From contig JANQPB010000004.1 in NCBI GenBank assembly GCA_028285495.1, positions 28,755-92,754 of the forward strand: a stretch of 64,000 nt of DNA. Direction: 5' to 3'. The notes under the pieces were generated by a model that was not told the DNA's origin, did no database searches, and saw nothing but the letters and a program-made list of their open reading frames with translations. The first letter of the stretch is position 1; each line of letters opens with the position of its first letter. A program made the translations under genes and the position numbers. The DNA is from Acidimicrobiales bacterium (GTDB lineage: Bacteria; Actinomycetota; Acidimicrobiia; Acidimicrobiales; SZUA-35). Positions 43,247 through 52,583 of this stretch are shown here, piece by piece.

Positions 43247-44602
43247 ATGAGGTCTGCACGAGTTCTCGTTGTCCTGGCGTTCCTGTTCGGATCGCTCCTG
43301 GCCATCACCCCGGCCGACGCCGCCGGCCGCACCTACTACGTCGACTGCAACGGAGCCGACGCCAAGAACGGCCGGAGCCAGGGCCAGGCGTTCAGGACCC
43401 TCGGTCGGATGAACCAGGTCCAGCTCCAGCCGGGCGACACCATCCGCCTGAAGCGGGGGTGCACCTGGTCGGGCGGCCAGCGGCTCGACCTCACGTCGAG
43501 CGGCACGGCATCGAAGCCCATCACGGTCGGCACGTACGGCTCCGGGCCGAAGCCGATCATCAAGAACGGCAAGAACCAGGGCATCAAGGTCACCGGGTCC
43601 CACATCGTGATCAAGCGGGTCCACGTCACCTTCGACGTCCAGCAGACGAAGACGGTCAACGGCTGCGCCCAGCCGTTCGGTGACTACTACGGGGTCAACT
43701 TCACCGGCGGCGCCCACCACGTGACCCTCCAGGACTCACTGATCGAGCGAGCCAACGCCGGCGTCCACCTGGCCGCCAACAGCCGCAACATCACGGTCAC
43801 CCGCAACACCATCCGCAACAACGACGTGATGAACGTGTTCGGCGGCAACCCGAACAAGGACCTCGGCGCCTGGGCGGTCCTGGTCGGCAGCGACGACAAC
43901 GTGATCAGCCACAACACCTTCCAGGGCAACCGGGCGCCGTGCGCCAACTCCGCCGGGACCATCCACTCCAATTCGGTCGAGATCTTCCAGGGCTCCGGCA
44001 ACTACATCCACCACAACAAGTCGTTCGGTGATCGGGTCTTCTCCGAGATCGGCGGCACCTCGTCGAACAAGGCGTCCGACAACACCTTCGAGTTCAACCT
44101 CCACCGCTCGGGCATGGCCAACGCCCGGTTCATCACCACCCGTGGCAACCAGTCGAGCTGGGGCCCGGTGTGGCGAACGACGGCCGAGCACAACACGGTG
44201 TGGCTGACCGGCAGCGGCTCGATCGCCATCAGCTGCGGCCGGGGCTGCAATGGCAACATCCTGACCGCACGGGGCAACATCCTGGCCGCAGCCGACAAGG
44301 CGCTGTTCGCCGACAACAACTTCAACGAGGCCAACAACCTCTACTGGAACCCGAACGGCCGGACCAGGATCCAGGTGGCCAACCAGAACAAGTTCTACGA
44401 TCCGGGCACGCCGGTGCTCAACGGCTCGATGGTCGACGATCCGAAGCTGAGCAACCCGTCGAACGGCAACTTCCGACCCCGCGGATCGAGCGAGGCGGTC
44501 AACATGGCGGAAGCCTCCGATCCACGGGCCAACGTCGACCTGGCTCGCCGCCAGGGTGTCATCAGCGACGAGCGGGACGCCGGGGCCTACGAGGTCGGCT
44601 GA
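43247..44602 (+). CDS. Secreted beta-helix protein, paralogue of the 33-kb gene
   Basis: 451 residues with a clean signal peptide (VLVVLAFLFGSLLAITPADA). The mature protein starts AGRTYYVDCNGADAKNG, which is the usual opening of right-handed beta-helix polysaccharide-active proteins, and is about two-thirds identical by eye to the C-terminal domain at 33003-34955. Shared blocks include LKRGCTWSGGQRLD, NQGIKVTGSH, GDYYGVNFTGG, IRNNDVMNVFGGNP and GNRAPCAN. It lacks the Thr-rich linker. The four plus-strand exoprotein genes end here, facing the minus-strand glycan run across a hairpin. Enzymatic activity not assignable. Confidence 0.85.
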   Translation: MRSARVLVVLAFLFGSLLAITPADAAGRTYYVDCNGADAKNGRSQGQAFRTLGRMNQVQLQPGDTIRLKRGCTWSGGQRLDLTSSGTASKPITVGTYGSGPKPIIKNGKNQGIKVTGSHIVIKRVHVTFDVQQTKTVNGCAQPFGDYYGVNFTGGAHHVTLQDSLIERANAGVHLAANSRNITVTRNTIRNNDVMNVFGGNPNKDLGAWAVLVGSDDNVISHNTFQGNRAPCANSAGTIHSNSVEIFQGSGNYIHHNKSFGDRVFSEIGGTSSNKASDNTFEFNLHRSGMANARFITTRGNQSSWGPVWRTTAEHNTVWLTGSGSIAISCGRGCNGNILTARGNILAAADKALFADNNFNEANNLYWNPNGRTRIQVANQNKFYDPGTPVLNGSMVDDPKLSNPSNGNFRPRGSSEAVNMAEASDPRANVDLARRQGVISDERDAGAYEVG

Positions 44603-44670
44603 CCGTCGGCCGACGCGGCTCGGCCTGGCGGCACGACGGCCTGGCCCGCCAGGGCGTCCGGGCGAGGTGG

Positions 44671-44691
44671 GAGCTCCGACCTTCGGAGCTC
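44671..44691. terminator. Hairpin between convergent exoprotein and glycosyltransferase genes
   Basis: GAGCTCCGA (44671-44679) and TCGGAGCTC (44683-44691) form a perfect 9-base-pair stem with a 3-base loop between the two convergent stops. There is no T-tract. It could terminate both transcripts. Confidence 0.6.
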
Positions 44692-44693
44692 GG

Positions 44694-45782
44694 TCAGGCC
44701 AGGATGCGGTGGTAGAGGGCCTCGAGGTCGTCGGTCACGGCATCCCAGGTGCGGACCAGCGCCGGCGGTTCCGGTGCGCCCGCCCGGAGGGCGTCGATCA
44801 TGGCGGCGGCCACCACCGGCTTGGGCGGGTCGGGCGGCACGCCGACGACCGCCGTCGAGTCGATGAGCTCCCGGAGGGCCGTCCCTGCGGTCACGATCAC
44901 CCGGCAGCCCATGGCCCTCGACTCGATCACGCCGATGCCTTCGGCCTCGTAGTCGCTGAGTGCGATCGAGACGGTGGCCTCGGCCAGGAGCCGGCCCATG
45001 CCGGCCCGATCGTGCTGGCTGACCGAGGTGAGATCGACGGCGTCGGTCACCCCGAGGGTGCGGATCAGGCGCTCCAGCTCGTCCTGGTAGGGCCCCGACC
45101 CGACCACGAGCAGCCTGGCCTCGGGGACGGCGCGGAGGACGTCTGGCATGGCCTCGATGGCCCGGTGGTGGCCCTTGTAGCGCTCGATGCGGCCGGCGCT
45201 GACCATCAGGTTGGGGTCGCGCTCGACGACCCCCCGCTGGTCGACGATCTGGGTCGAGACCCCGTTCGGGATCACCTGGATCCGGCTCGGATCGATCTCG
45301 AGCCGATCGACGAAGAGCTGACGCTCGAACTCCGACACGGCCAGCAGCGCCTTCGCTCCGCCGACGTATCGACGGAGCAGGCGGTACTGCAGTGGGCGGA
45401 TGGAGCGACGCCACGCCCGGCTCGATCCGCCGCTGTGGAACGACAGCAGGTAGGGCACGTCGAGGCGGGCCAGCAGGCTCAGGGTGAGCGGGGCAACCGC
45501 CGTGTGGAAGCTCTGCACGTGCACGATGTCGGGCTGTTCGTGCAGCACGAACCGGCGCAGGCTCGGGGCCACGTAGTAGTCACGAGCGCTCGGATAGGCC
45601 CGGACCCGGACCACCTCGAGTCGCTCGCTCGACTCGGCGACCGGGAGCTTGTCCGACCGGTCGGTCGTGATGACGGCCACCTCGTGGCCCCGGGCGACCA
45701 TGGCCTGGGCGACCTCGTAGGTGTGGATCTCCGTTCCGCCGAGGTGGGGTGGGTAGCGAGCGGTGATGTAGATGACTCGGAT
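44694..45782 (-). CDS. Family 4 glycosyltransferase, likely ATC start
   Basis: GT-B retaining glycosyltransferase of 362 residues. The N-terminus IRVIYITARYPPHLGGTEIH is the classical first strand plus glycine loop, in short ARYPPHLGGTE; HVQSFHTAVAPLTLSLLA and LLSFHSGG belong to the acceptor domain. NGVSTQIV, SAGRIERYKGHH and the E-x7-E motif in SDYEAEGIGVIESRAMG are in the donor domain. The expected initiator Met is encoded by ATC at 45782, nine bases after a GGGAG, and no ATG, GTG or TTG occurs in frame between this point and well inside the upstream sulfotransferase gene. Last gene of the minus-strand glycan run. Confidence 0.85.
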   Translation of the reverse strand: MRVIYITARYPPHLGGTEIHTYEVAQAMVARGHEVAVITTDRSDKLPVAESSERLEVVRVRAYPSARDYYVAPSLRRFVLHEQPDIVHVQSFHTAVAPLTLSLLARLDVPYLLSFHSGGSSRAWRRSIRPLQYRLLRRYVGGAKALLAVSEFERQLFVDRLEIDPSRIQVIPNGVSTQIVDQRGVVERDPNLMVSAGRIERYKGHHRAIEAMPDVLRAVPEARLLVVGSGPYQDELERLIRTLGVTDAVDLTSVSQHDRAGMGRLLAEATVSIALSDYEAEGIGVIESRAMGCRVIVTAGTALRELIDSTAVVGVPPDPPKPVVAAAMIDALRAGAPEPPALVRTWDAVTDDLEALYHRILA

Positions 45783-45805
45783 GGCTGCTGCTCCCGGGTG
45801 ACGAG

Positions 45806-46717
45806 CTAACGAAAGCTCGGAAGCCGGTCGAGGCGGCCCTTGGAGATGGCACTGGTGCGGCGGGCCACCCCGAGCAGGTTGAGGAGCCGCCGGCGACGGG
45901 CGATGACCGCCCGTGACTCGCTGCTCAGGGCGATGGTTCCGGCGGAGAACGAGGAGCAGAAGCCGACCTGGTCGAGCAGCGTGTCGAGCAGGTCCTGGCG
46001 CTCGCGACCGAGCGGGCCAGGCGGCTCGGGCTCGCGACCGGGGCGAACGAGGCTGATCGCGTCGTCGATGGCCCGACCGTCCGGTGGTTGCTCCCGCAGG
46101 ACGGTCGAGGCCAGCGCCTCGGCGATCGACCCGATCGTCTCGGCCGGCCTGCGGGTCAGGTCGTCGTAGCTGACCACCAGCGCCTGGCGACCACGAATGG
46201 CGCGCATCATGTCGAAGACGTAGCGCTCCCAGAGCGCGACCCCGAGCTGTGGCGAGTAGCCGTTGCGACGGCCGAGCGATCGCTGGATTTCGTGTGGATG
46301 GCGCACCGACACAATGTGCAGATCGGCCGAGCTCCTCGCTTCGTGCCACAGCGGGAGGAAGAGGCATTGCCGGGGGTCCTTGAGCATCCACGGCCGGTCG
46401 TACGGCTCCAGGAGCTGGGGAATCTCCTCGGCCAGCCCCTCGAGTCGATCGTCGGCGAACGCCATGGGAGGCGGCGGGGCCGAGGCCCAACCGCCCTGAC
46501 GCTCGAGCGCCCGGTCGTGCCACTCGACCACGTCGACGCGCTCCCAGTAGCCATCGCTGTTGAACTGATCCGCCTTGAACATGAGGTCCTGGCGGCCCGA
46601 GTCGAGACCGAGTCGATCGAGGACACCGGCCAACAACGACGTACCCGAGCGGTGCATGCCGAGGACATAACCGCCAGGAACGAGGGCGGATGATTGCTGA
46701 TTCATCGTCACGCTCAT
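45806..46717 (-). CDS. Sulfotransferase family protein
   Basis: A 303-residue PAPS-dependent sulfotransferase-like protein. The 5'-phosphosulfate loop is YVLGMHRSGTSLLAGVLDRLG, in short GMHRSGTSLL, and the 3'-phosphate-binding region is HIVSVRHPHEIQRSL, with the conserved Arg and Ser. RPWMLKDPRQCLFLPLW is typical of the Sulfotransfer_3-type group that modifies carbohydrates. ATG 46717 is used; ATG 46705 is possible. Seven bases separate it from the giant PKD-protein gene, and 23 from the family 4 glycosyltransferase. It probably adds sulfate to an exported glycan (inference). Confidence 0.85.
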   Translation of the reverse strand: MSVTMNQQSSALVPGGYVLGMHRSGTSLLAGVLDRLGLDSGRQDLMFKADQFNSDGYWERVDVVEWHDRALERQGGWASAPPPPMAFADDRLEGLAEEIPQLLEPYDRPWMLKDPRQCLFLPLWHEARSSADLHIVSVRHPHEIQRSLGRRNGYSPQLGVALWERYVFDMMRAIRGRQALVVSYDDLTRRPAETIGSIAEALASTVLREQPPDGRAIDDAISLVRPGREPEPPGPLGRERQDLLDTLLDQVGFCSSFSAGTIALSSESRAVIARRRRLLNLLGVARRTSAISKGRLDRLPSFR

Positions 46718-46724
46718 TGCGCCG

Positions 46725-49700
46725 TCAGGACAGGCCCAGATAGGAGGAATCGACGTACATCGTGGTCGTCAGGTTACCGGCAATTCGCACTTCCAGAAGC
46801 ACTTCGGCTGCGTTCGCCGGGGCCACGGCGCTCCCGGAGATCTGCACCCAACCTGGCGTCGCGGTCGGACCCAACTTGGCCAGCAGGACCGGCGAGCCGA
46901 TGTTGTTGTTGGATGCGTCCTTCCAGCGAACCGATGCCCGCACGATGGCGTTGGATGCATCTTCCGGCACGTTCACCCACAGCGACCCGTGGTACTCCTC
47001 GCCCGGAACCGCCTGCCTGACCCGCTGCCCGATGGTGAAGTTGCTCCCGTCGCTGCTCAGATCACCGCCGGACACGGTGTCGTGGACCTCCGTCGCCGTG
47101 ATGGTGAACCGGCTCGATGGCCACCAGGAGTCCGGACGGCCGTTCAGGTCGTCGTCGAGGTCGAGGTCGGCGTTGAGCAGCTCGTTGTCGTACCGGAGCT
47201 CGACCTGGTCGGCGCGGACCACCGCTCCCCCGTCGGTCTGCAGCTTGACCCGCACCCGGGCCTGCGTCGTGTTCTGCGGCGGCACGATCCGCTTGGCCAG
47301 CTCGACCCAGCCCCCGGTCACCGAGGTGATGCTGTCCGTCCTCGACGTCGACAGGAGGCTGCCGGACGAGTTGTACCAACTGACCTCGAGCTGCGCGCTG
47401 ACCGAGGTACCGGCGTCGGCGATCTCGACCCAGCCGGACAGGACGGTGGCGGAGCGGTGGGCCGGGAGCAGCTCGGTCCTGACCGCCGACGATCGGAAGG
47501 TGGTCGTCGTCTGCTCGAGCGACGTGGTGCCGTCGTAGGCCGTGCTGCTGGTCTGGACGGCGCCCGAGCCAGGGAGCGTCCAGCCGTCCGGCTCGCCGTC
47601 GCCGTCGCCGTCGACCTCGAACGACCCGTTGTCGACCAGGTTGGCGTGACCGATCACGACGGCGTCGTAGGTCGTCGAGAGCAGGCCGGCGTCCCGTACG
47701 GTCATCGAGACGGCGTTCGGACCGGCGGCGGCCACGGTGCAGGTGGCCGTCGCCGTCTGGCTGAACGGGCCGGCACCGGAACCACAGTCGAACGAGTACT
47801 CGACGCCGGGCTCCGACGCCGACAGGGCCTCGAGCGTGATCGTGCGCCCGACGCTGGCCTGCCGTGGTGCGACGAACCGGGCGGTCGGGGCCACGTCGCC
47901 GACGTCGACCTGAGCCGTGTACTCGGTGAAGAGGTCGTCCTTGTCGATGACCCGGCCGATCACGGTCTGGGAGCCGGAGACGGCGATGCAGCTCTGGACC
48001 GACGAGGGAACGGCCGTTGCGTAGGTGGCGGTGATCGGGGTCCCGTCGCACGAGAACGCGTAGCGGAGGCCGGCGCTGACGTCGGCCGGGCCGGCGTCGT
48101 CCCCGTCGGTGATCGCCACGTCGAAGGCGACCCCCTCGTCGGCCGACGCCGGGGCCGAGAACTGGCCGGTCGGCGCAGCGCCGTCGACGGTGAGCAGGGC
48201 CTGGGCCGTCCCGGTGCCGCCGTCCTTGTCGATGACCGTCATGTCGAGGGTGACCACGCCGTCGTCGGGGACGTCGAACGCGGCCAGGAGCCCGCTGCCG
48301 GAGGCCAGCGGCGCACCGTCGAACATGGCCGTCCACGAGGTGCCGAGCGAGACTGCGTCCGCGCTGCTCGGGTCGGAGGCTTCGAGCACGATCGCCGCCG
48401 ACGCACCCTCGACCAGGTTGGCCCCCGGGGGGATGATCGTGGCGGTCGGATCGACGTTGTCGACGGTCACGCCGGCCGACACCTCGACCGAGCCACCGTC
48501 GTCGTCGAGCACCTTGGCCGAGATCGTCCCGCTGCTCGGTCCGTCGTCGAACGGGCAGGTGGTGATCGGCGACGTCGAGGCCGATGCATAGGTGATCGAC
48601 GCCAACGATCCGCCGGCACAGTCGACGGCGTAGCGGAGCGTCGCCAGGTCGTCCGGCGATGGGTCGGTGGCGCCGGACAGGTCGACGTCGACGGCCGAGC
48701 CCTCGTCAACCGTGAACGGTGACAGCGAGACCGACGGCTGGACGTTGGCCACCACGACCGACGACTGGGCGCTCGAGGCCAGCCCGGCCGGATCGGTTGC
48801 CCGCACGGCGACGCCGACCGTGATCGGCCCGTCGAGCGCCGACGCATCGAAGGCGACCGACTGACCGGGGGTCTCGAACGTGCCGTCGCCGTCGAGGTCC
48901 CAGTCGTAGGTGACGGCACCACCCTCGGGATCGACGGCGGAAGCGGTGACGGTGACCGTGCCCCCCTCGTCGACCGGGAACGACGGGTCGACGGTGAGGA
49001 CCGGGGCCTGGTTGTTGTCGATCGAGGCGACGGTGGCGTACTCCGTGCGGCCCTCGTCCTTGTCGATGATGACGGCGGTGACCGGATAGCTGGTGGCCCC
49101 GGTCGTGTAGGTGCACACCTCCGATGCCGTCGTCGACGCCGTTGCGTAGGTGACGGCGGCCAGCGAGCCGCCCAGGCAGTCGAAGGCGTAGCGGAGGCCG
49201 GCGGTGACGTCGTCCGGTCCCGGCTCGACCGGGTTGGTCAGGCTCAGCGTCACGTCGACCTGTCCGCTGCCCGACACGGCGTCCGTCTCGAAGTCGGCGG
49301 TCGGTGCCACGTTGTTGACCGGCAGGCTCTGGGCGTCGGCGCCGATGCCGCCGTCGACATCGGTTGCGGTGGCCGTGATGTCCCAGGTGCCCGAGTCGGT
49401 CAGGGTCAGCGACAGGGTCGGGTCGGTCCCGGTCAGCACCGGTGCCCCGTTCAGGTCGACCGTCCAGGCGGAGGTGAACCCGGCGGCCACGTCGTCCGGT
49501 GACGGGTCGGTGACCGTCGTGTCCAGGGCGAGCGCGTCGCCCTCGTCGGCCGAGCCGGGCAGCCCGCCGATCACGACGGTCGGGGCGACGTTGTCGACCA
49601 CGACGGTGCTGCTCAGGGTGGTGACGCCGCCGTCGTCGTCGAGGATGTGGGCCTGGACGGCGGGTGAGGCCGGTCCGTCCGGCGCGGTGCAGGTCGTGCC

Positions 49701-52583
49701 CGGGCTGGTCGATGCCGTGGCGTAGTCCGGCGGCGGGAGCGTCTCGCCCGGGCAGGCCAGCTGGAAGCGGACACCGGCGGCCGTGTCGTCCGGGGACGGC
49801 TCGACGACCGACTGGACCGAGAGTGCGAAGGTGGCGAACTCGGTCACCGTCGCCGGGGCGTCGAGCACGCCGGTCGGAGCGACGTTGAGCACCGTCACCA
49901 CGGCGCTGTCCGTGGCGATGAGCCCGACGTCGTCGGTGGCCCTGGCGGTCACGGTGAAGGTGGCCGGCCCGTCGACGGCCGAGGCGTCGAAGGTCACGGA
50001 CTGGCCGGGGGTCTCGAACGTGCCGTCGCCGTCGAGATCCCAGTCGTAGGTGATCGGGTCGAGGTCGGGGTCGGAGCCGGTTGCGGTCAGCTGGACCGTC
50101 GAGCCCTCGTCGACGTCGACGTCGGGCCCGGCGTCGACGGTCGGCGGATCGGAGTGCTCGGTCACCACCCAGGCCGGCGCGAACTCGGAGGTGTTCTGGG
50201 CCGTGTCGGTCGTGGTGGCCGTGACGGACACCCCCTGGGCGACCGTGGTGTTGGCGAACGAGAAGGCCCCGGTTCCGTCGGTGACGATCGTGCCGATGAA
50301 GGCCCCGCCGGCCAGGCCGGCGCCCGGGGTGGTGTCGACGGTGAAGAACTCGACGGTGCACCCGGCACAGGCCGTGCCCTCGAAGACCTGCTCGGTCGTT
50401 CGCGTGAGGTCGGGATAGTTCAGCAGGTCGTTCGGGCCGACGTCGGCGTCGCCCGGGTCGTTCACGTTGGTGCCGGGCGGCGACAGCTCGATGCCGAGCC
50501 CCGTGTTGCCGGCCATCGAGTTGGCCGTGAACGTGTTGCCGACCGCATCGAGCTCCGAGCTGGTGATGGCCGGACCGGGGGTGTTGGCGATCGTGTTGCC
50601 CGGCCCGATGGTGGAGCCGGACGACTCGACGGACACGCCGACCTGCCCGTTGGCGATGGCGACGCCGAGGGGGGAGACGCCGATGAAGTTGTTGCGCACG
50701 ACGGTGCCGGAGGTGTTGCCGTTCCCCCCGCCGTTGAGGATCCGGATGCCACCCTTGCCGTTGTTGACGATGGTGTTGCCGTCGATCAGCGTGTTGGTGA
50801 CCCCGTCCTCGACGAAGACACCGGTGTTGAAGTTGGCGGTTGCGGTGCTGAAGGTCTCGCCGTCCGGGAAGGTGCCGATCCGGTTGCCGAGCACCTGCGT
50901 GCTCATGTCCGGGACCTGGCCCTGGCTGTCGAGCGGGTTGTGTGAGACCTCGATGGCGCTGTCGAGGTTGCCGGACACGAGGTTGCCTTCGTTGACCCCG
51001 AGGCCCCCGATCCGGGTGTCGGCGGCGCTGAAGTTGACGTCGAGGCCGTGCTTGGCGTTCGCCAGGGCGGTCGTCCCGTCGGGCGAGAGGCCGACGATGT
51101 TGTTCTGGATCACGTTGCCGTCGGAGTTGGCGTGCCAGATGCCGATGCCGTGGCGGGCGTTGCCGGACACGACGTTGCGGTCTGCCAGCGCCGGCGTCCC
51201 CATGACGTTGCCCCCCGACTCGCCCTCGATGTGGATGCCGTGGGCGGTCGGTGCCAGCACGTTGGTGGCGAAGGTGCCGGCGGCGTCGGTCCCGACGAAG
51301 TTGCCGACGATCAGGTTGTCGTCGGCGCCGTCACCCGGCGCGGGGCCCTTCATCCAGATCGGACGCCTGGCGTCGTAGATGGCCAGACCCTTGACGACGT
51401 TGTTGTCCGAGCGGATCTTGACGGCGTCGAAGGCGGTCGGGCCACCGCCCCTGATCTCGACCATGATGGCGGCGTTGGAGACCAGGGGGTCGGTGTTGAC
51501 CGCCGCCCCTGGCTGGCTGTAGCCATCGATGGTGACGCCCGCGTCGTCCCGCAGCGACGGGAGGCTGCTGACCAGTTGGATCGTCTGCACGCCGGTGCCG
51601 GGGATGGCGAAGAGGACCTCGACGTGGCCCGCGAAGTCGTTCGCCTCCTGGAGCGCGGCCCGGAGGGTGCAGTCGCCGCTCGGGGTGGCGCAGATGCCGT
51701 TGCCGGTGTTGGCGTCGTAGGCCGGCTGGACGGCGCCGTCGCGGGCCGTGTCGACCACCAGGGTCAGGCTCGCTCCCCCGCCGGCGTTGGCCGTGGTGGC
51801 CGATGGGCCGTCGGCGATCTCGGCCTGGCCGACCTGGACCTCGGCGATCGACGTGCACGTGTCCGACGTCGGGTCACAGCCGTCGGCCGCCTCGACGGCG
51901 AACCGCTCATCGGCCGGCTCCTCCGGATCCGGGTCACCGGCATCGCTCGGCGTGTCCTCGACGCCGTCGGCCGCCACGATCTCGGCCGGTGGTGCCTCGG
52001 CCCGGCCGGTGACCCGGACCTCGAGGCCGGCCTCGGCAACCGGCAGCTCGGCGGCGCTCTCGCCATCGGCGGTGACCAGTTCGCTGAGGACGACGGTGAC
52101 CGTCAGCGGACCGGGCACCAACGGGGTGATCTCGACGGCTCCGAGATCGAGGACGCCGCTTGCCCCCGTCGGCGTGCCGTCGCGCTCGCAACCGCCGGAC
52201 GGGCACGACGTGGCGGCCAGCACCGCCCGGTCGCCGAGCGAACCGACGCTCCGGTCGGTCACGAGGTCGCCGGCGCCGAGCGTCCCACCTCGCGCCACCT
52301 CGATCTCGGCATCGGGGACGCCGACGTCGACCCGGTAGGCCACGACGGCCTGCTGGACCGTGGCCTCGACCTCGACCACGATCGGTTCCCCGACCACCGT
52401 CGTCTCCGGGCCCTCGACCGACAGCGTGACACCGCCGGCCGAACCCGAGTCGACGGTGACCACCGCCGACTCCTCCTCGTCCTCCTGGGCCAGAGCCGGC
52501 CCTGCGGCCACGCCGAGCGTGGCCGCGAGTAGGACAACGGCCAAAACTGACCGAAGCGTCGCCCGACCTACTACGTGCAACAC
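46725..52583 (-). CDS. Giant secreted beta-helix and PKD-repeat protein
   Basis: GTG 52583 follows an AAAGGTG ribosome site and gives 1952 residues with a signal peptide (SVLAVVLLAATLGVAAGPALA). A cohesin-like sandwich (about 30-190) precedes a CSLREA-like CTLRAALQEAN and a parallel beta-helix (about 280-740, VTIDGYSQPGA). These resemble the beta-helix part of the 38643 protein. Residues about 812-1645 are nine PKD/Ig-like repeats of about 90-100 residues (for example DEGSTVQLTATGSD, TYDWDLDGDGTFETPGQ). The C-terminus is two carbohydrate-binding-like sandwiches (NGSFEVDGDGDGEPDGW and DNELLNADLDLDDDLNGRPD, starts quoted in part). It has no LPXTG anchor. Probably an adhesin or matrix protein (inference). 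Confidence 0.82.
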   Translation of the reverse strand: MLHVVGRATLRSVLAVVLLAATLGVAAGPALAQEDEEESAVVTVDSGSAGGVTLSVEGPETTVVGEPIVVEVEATVQQAVVAYRVDVGVPDAEIEVARGGTLGAGDLVTDRSVGSLGDRAVLAATSCPSGGCERDGTPTGASGVLDLGAVEITPLVPGPLTVTVVLSELVTADGESAAELPVAEAGLEVRVTGRAEAPPAEIVAADGVEDTPSDAGDPDPEEPADERFAVEAADGCDPTSDTCTSIAEVQVGQAEIADGPSATTANAGGGASLTLVVDTARDGAVQPAYDANTGNGICATPSGDCTLRAALQEANDFAGHVEVLFAIPGTGVQTIQLVSSLPSLRDDAGVTIDGYSQPGAAVNTDPLVSNAAIMVEIRGGGPTAFDAVKIRSDNNVVKGLAIYDARRPIWMKGPAPGDGADDNLIVGNFVGTDAAGTFATNVLAPTAHGIHIEGESGGNVMGTPALADRNVVSGNARHGIGIWHANSDGNVIQNNIVGLSPDGTTALANAKHGLDVNFSAADTRIGGLGVNEGNLVSGNLDSAIEVSHNPLDSQGQVPDMSTQVLGNRIGTFPDGETFSTATANFNTGVFVEDGVTNTLIDGNTIVNNGKGGIRILNGGGNGNTSGTVVRNNFIGVSPLGVAIANGQVGVSVESSGSTIGPGNTIANTPGPAITSSELDAVGNTFTANSMAGNTGLGIELSPPGTNVNDPGDADVGPNDLLNYPDLTRTTEQVFEGTACAGCTVEFFTVDTTPGAGLAGGAFIGTIVTDGTGAFSFANTTVAQGVSVTATTTDTAQNTSEFAPAWVVTEHSDPPTVDAGPDVDVDEGSTVQLTATGSDPDLDPITYDWDLDGDGTFETPGQSVTFDASAVDGPATFTVTARATDDVGLIATDSAVVTVLNVAPTGVLDAPATVTEFATFALSVQSVVEPSPDDTAAGVRFQLACPGETLPPPDYATASTSPGTTCTAPDGPASPAVQAHILDDDGGVTTLSSTVVVDNVAPTVVIGGLPGSADEGDALALDTTVTDPSPDDVAAGFTSAWTVDLNGAPVLTGTDPTLSLTLTDSGTWDITATATDVDGGIGADAQSLPVNNVAPTADFETDAVSGSGQVDVTLSLTNPVEPGPDDVTAGLRYAFDCLGGSLAAVTYATASTTASEVCTYTTGATSYPVTAVIIDKDEGRTEYATVASIDNNQAPVLTVDPSFPVDEGGTVTVTASAVDPEGGAVTYDWDLDGDGTFETPGQSVAFDASALDGPITVGVAVRATDPAGLASSAQSSVVVANVQPSVSLSPFTVDEGSAVDVDLSGATDPSPDDLATLRYAVDCAGGSLASITYASASTSPITTCPFDDGPSSGTISAKVLDDDGGSVEVSAGVTVDNVDPTATIIPPGANLVEGASAAIVLEASDPSSADAVSLGTSWTAMFDGAPLASGSGLLAAFDVPDDGVVTLDMTVIDKDGGTGTAQALLTVDGAAPTGQFSAPASADEGVAFDVAITDGDDAGPADVSAGLRYAFSCDGTPITATYATAVPSSVQSCIAVSGSQTVIGRVIDKDDLFTEYTAQVDVGDVAPTARFVAPRQASVGRTITLEALSASEPGVEYSFDCGSGAGPFSQTATATCTVAAAGPNAVSMTVRDAGLLSTTYDAVVIGHANLVDNGSFEVDGDGDGEPDGWTLPGSGAVQTSSTAYDGTTSLEQTTTTFRSSAVRTELLPAHRSATVLSGWVEIADAGTSVSAQLEVSWYNSSGSLLSTSRTDSITSVTGGWVELAKRIVPPQNTTQARVRVKLQTDGGAVVRADQVELRYDNELLNADLDLDDDLNGRPDSWWPSSRFTITATEVHDTVSGGDLSSDGSNFTIGQRVRQAVPGEEYHGSLWVNVPEDASNAIVRASVRWKDASNNNIGSPVLLAKLGPTATPGWVQISGSAVAPANAAEVLLEVRIAGNLTTTMYVDSSYLGLS
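48859..50053 (-). repeat. Four-domain super-repeat in the PKD array
   Basis: Segments 48859-48913 and 49999-50053 (55 bases) differ at only about two positions and start exactly 1140 bases (380 codons) apart, the length of four PKD domains. Domains 1-4 match domains 5-8 in order, so the array grew by duplicating a four-domain block. Confidence 0.8.

Noticed and set aside
46725..52583. LPXTG or other sortase anchor at the end of the giant exoprotein
   Set aside because: The C-terminus (VDSSYLGLS) has no sorting motif, hydrophobic helix or basic tail.
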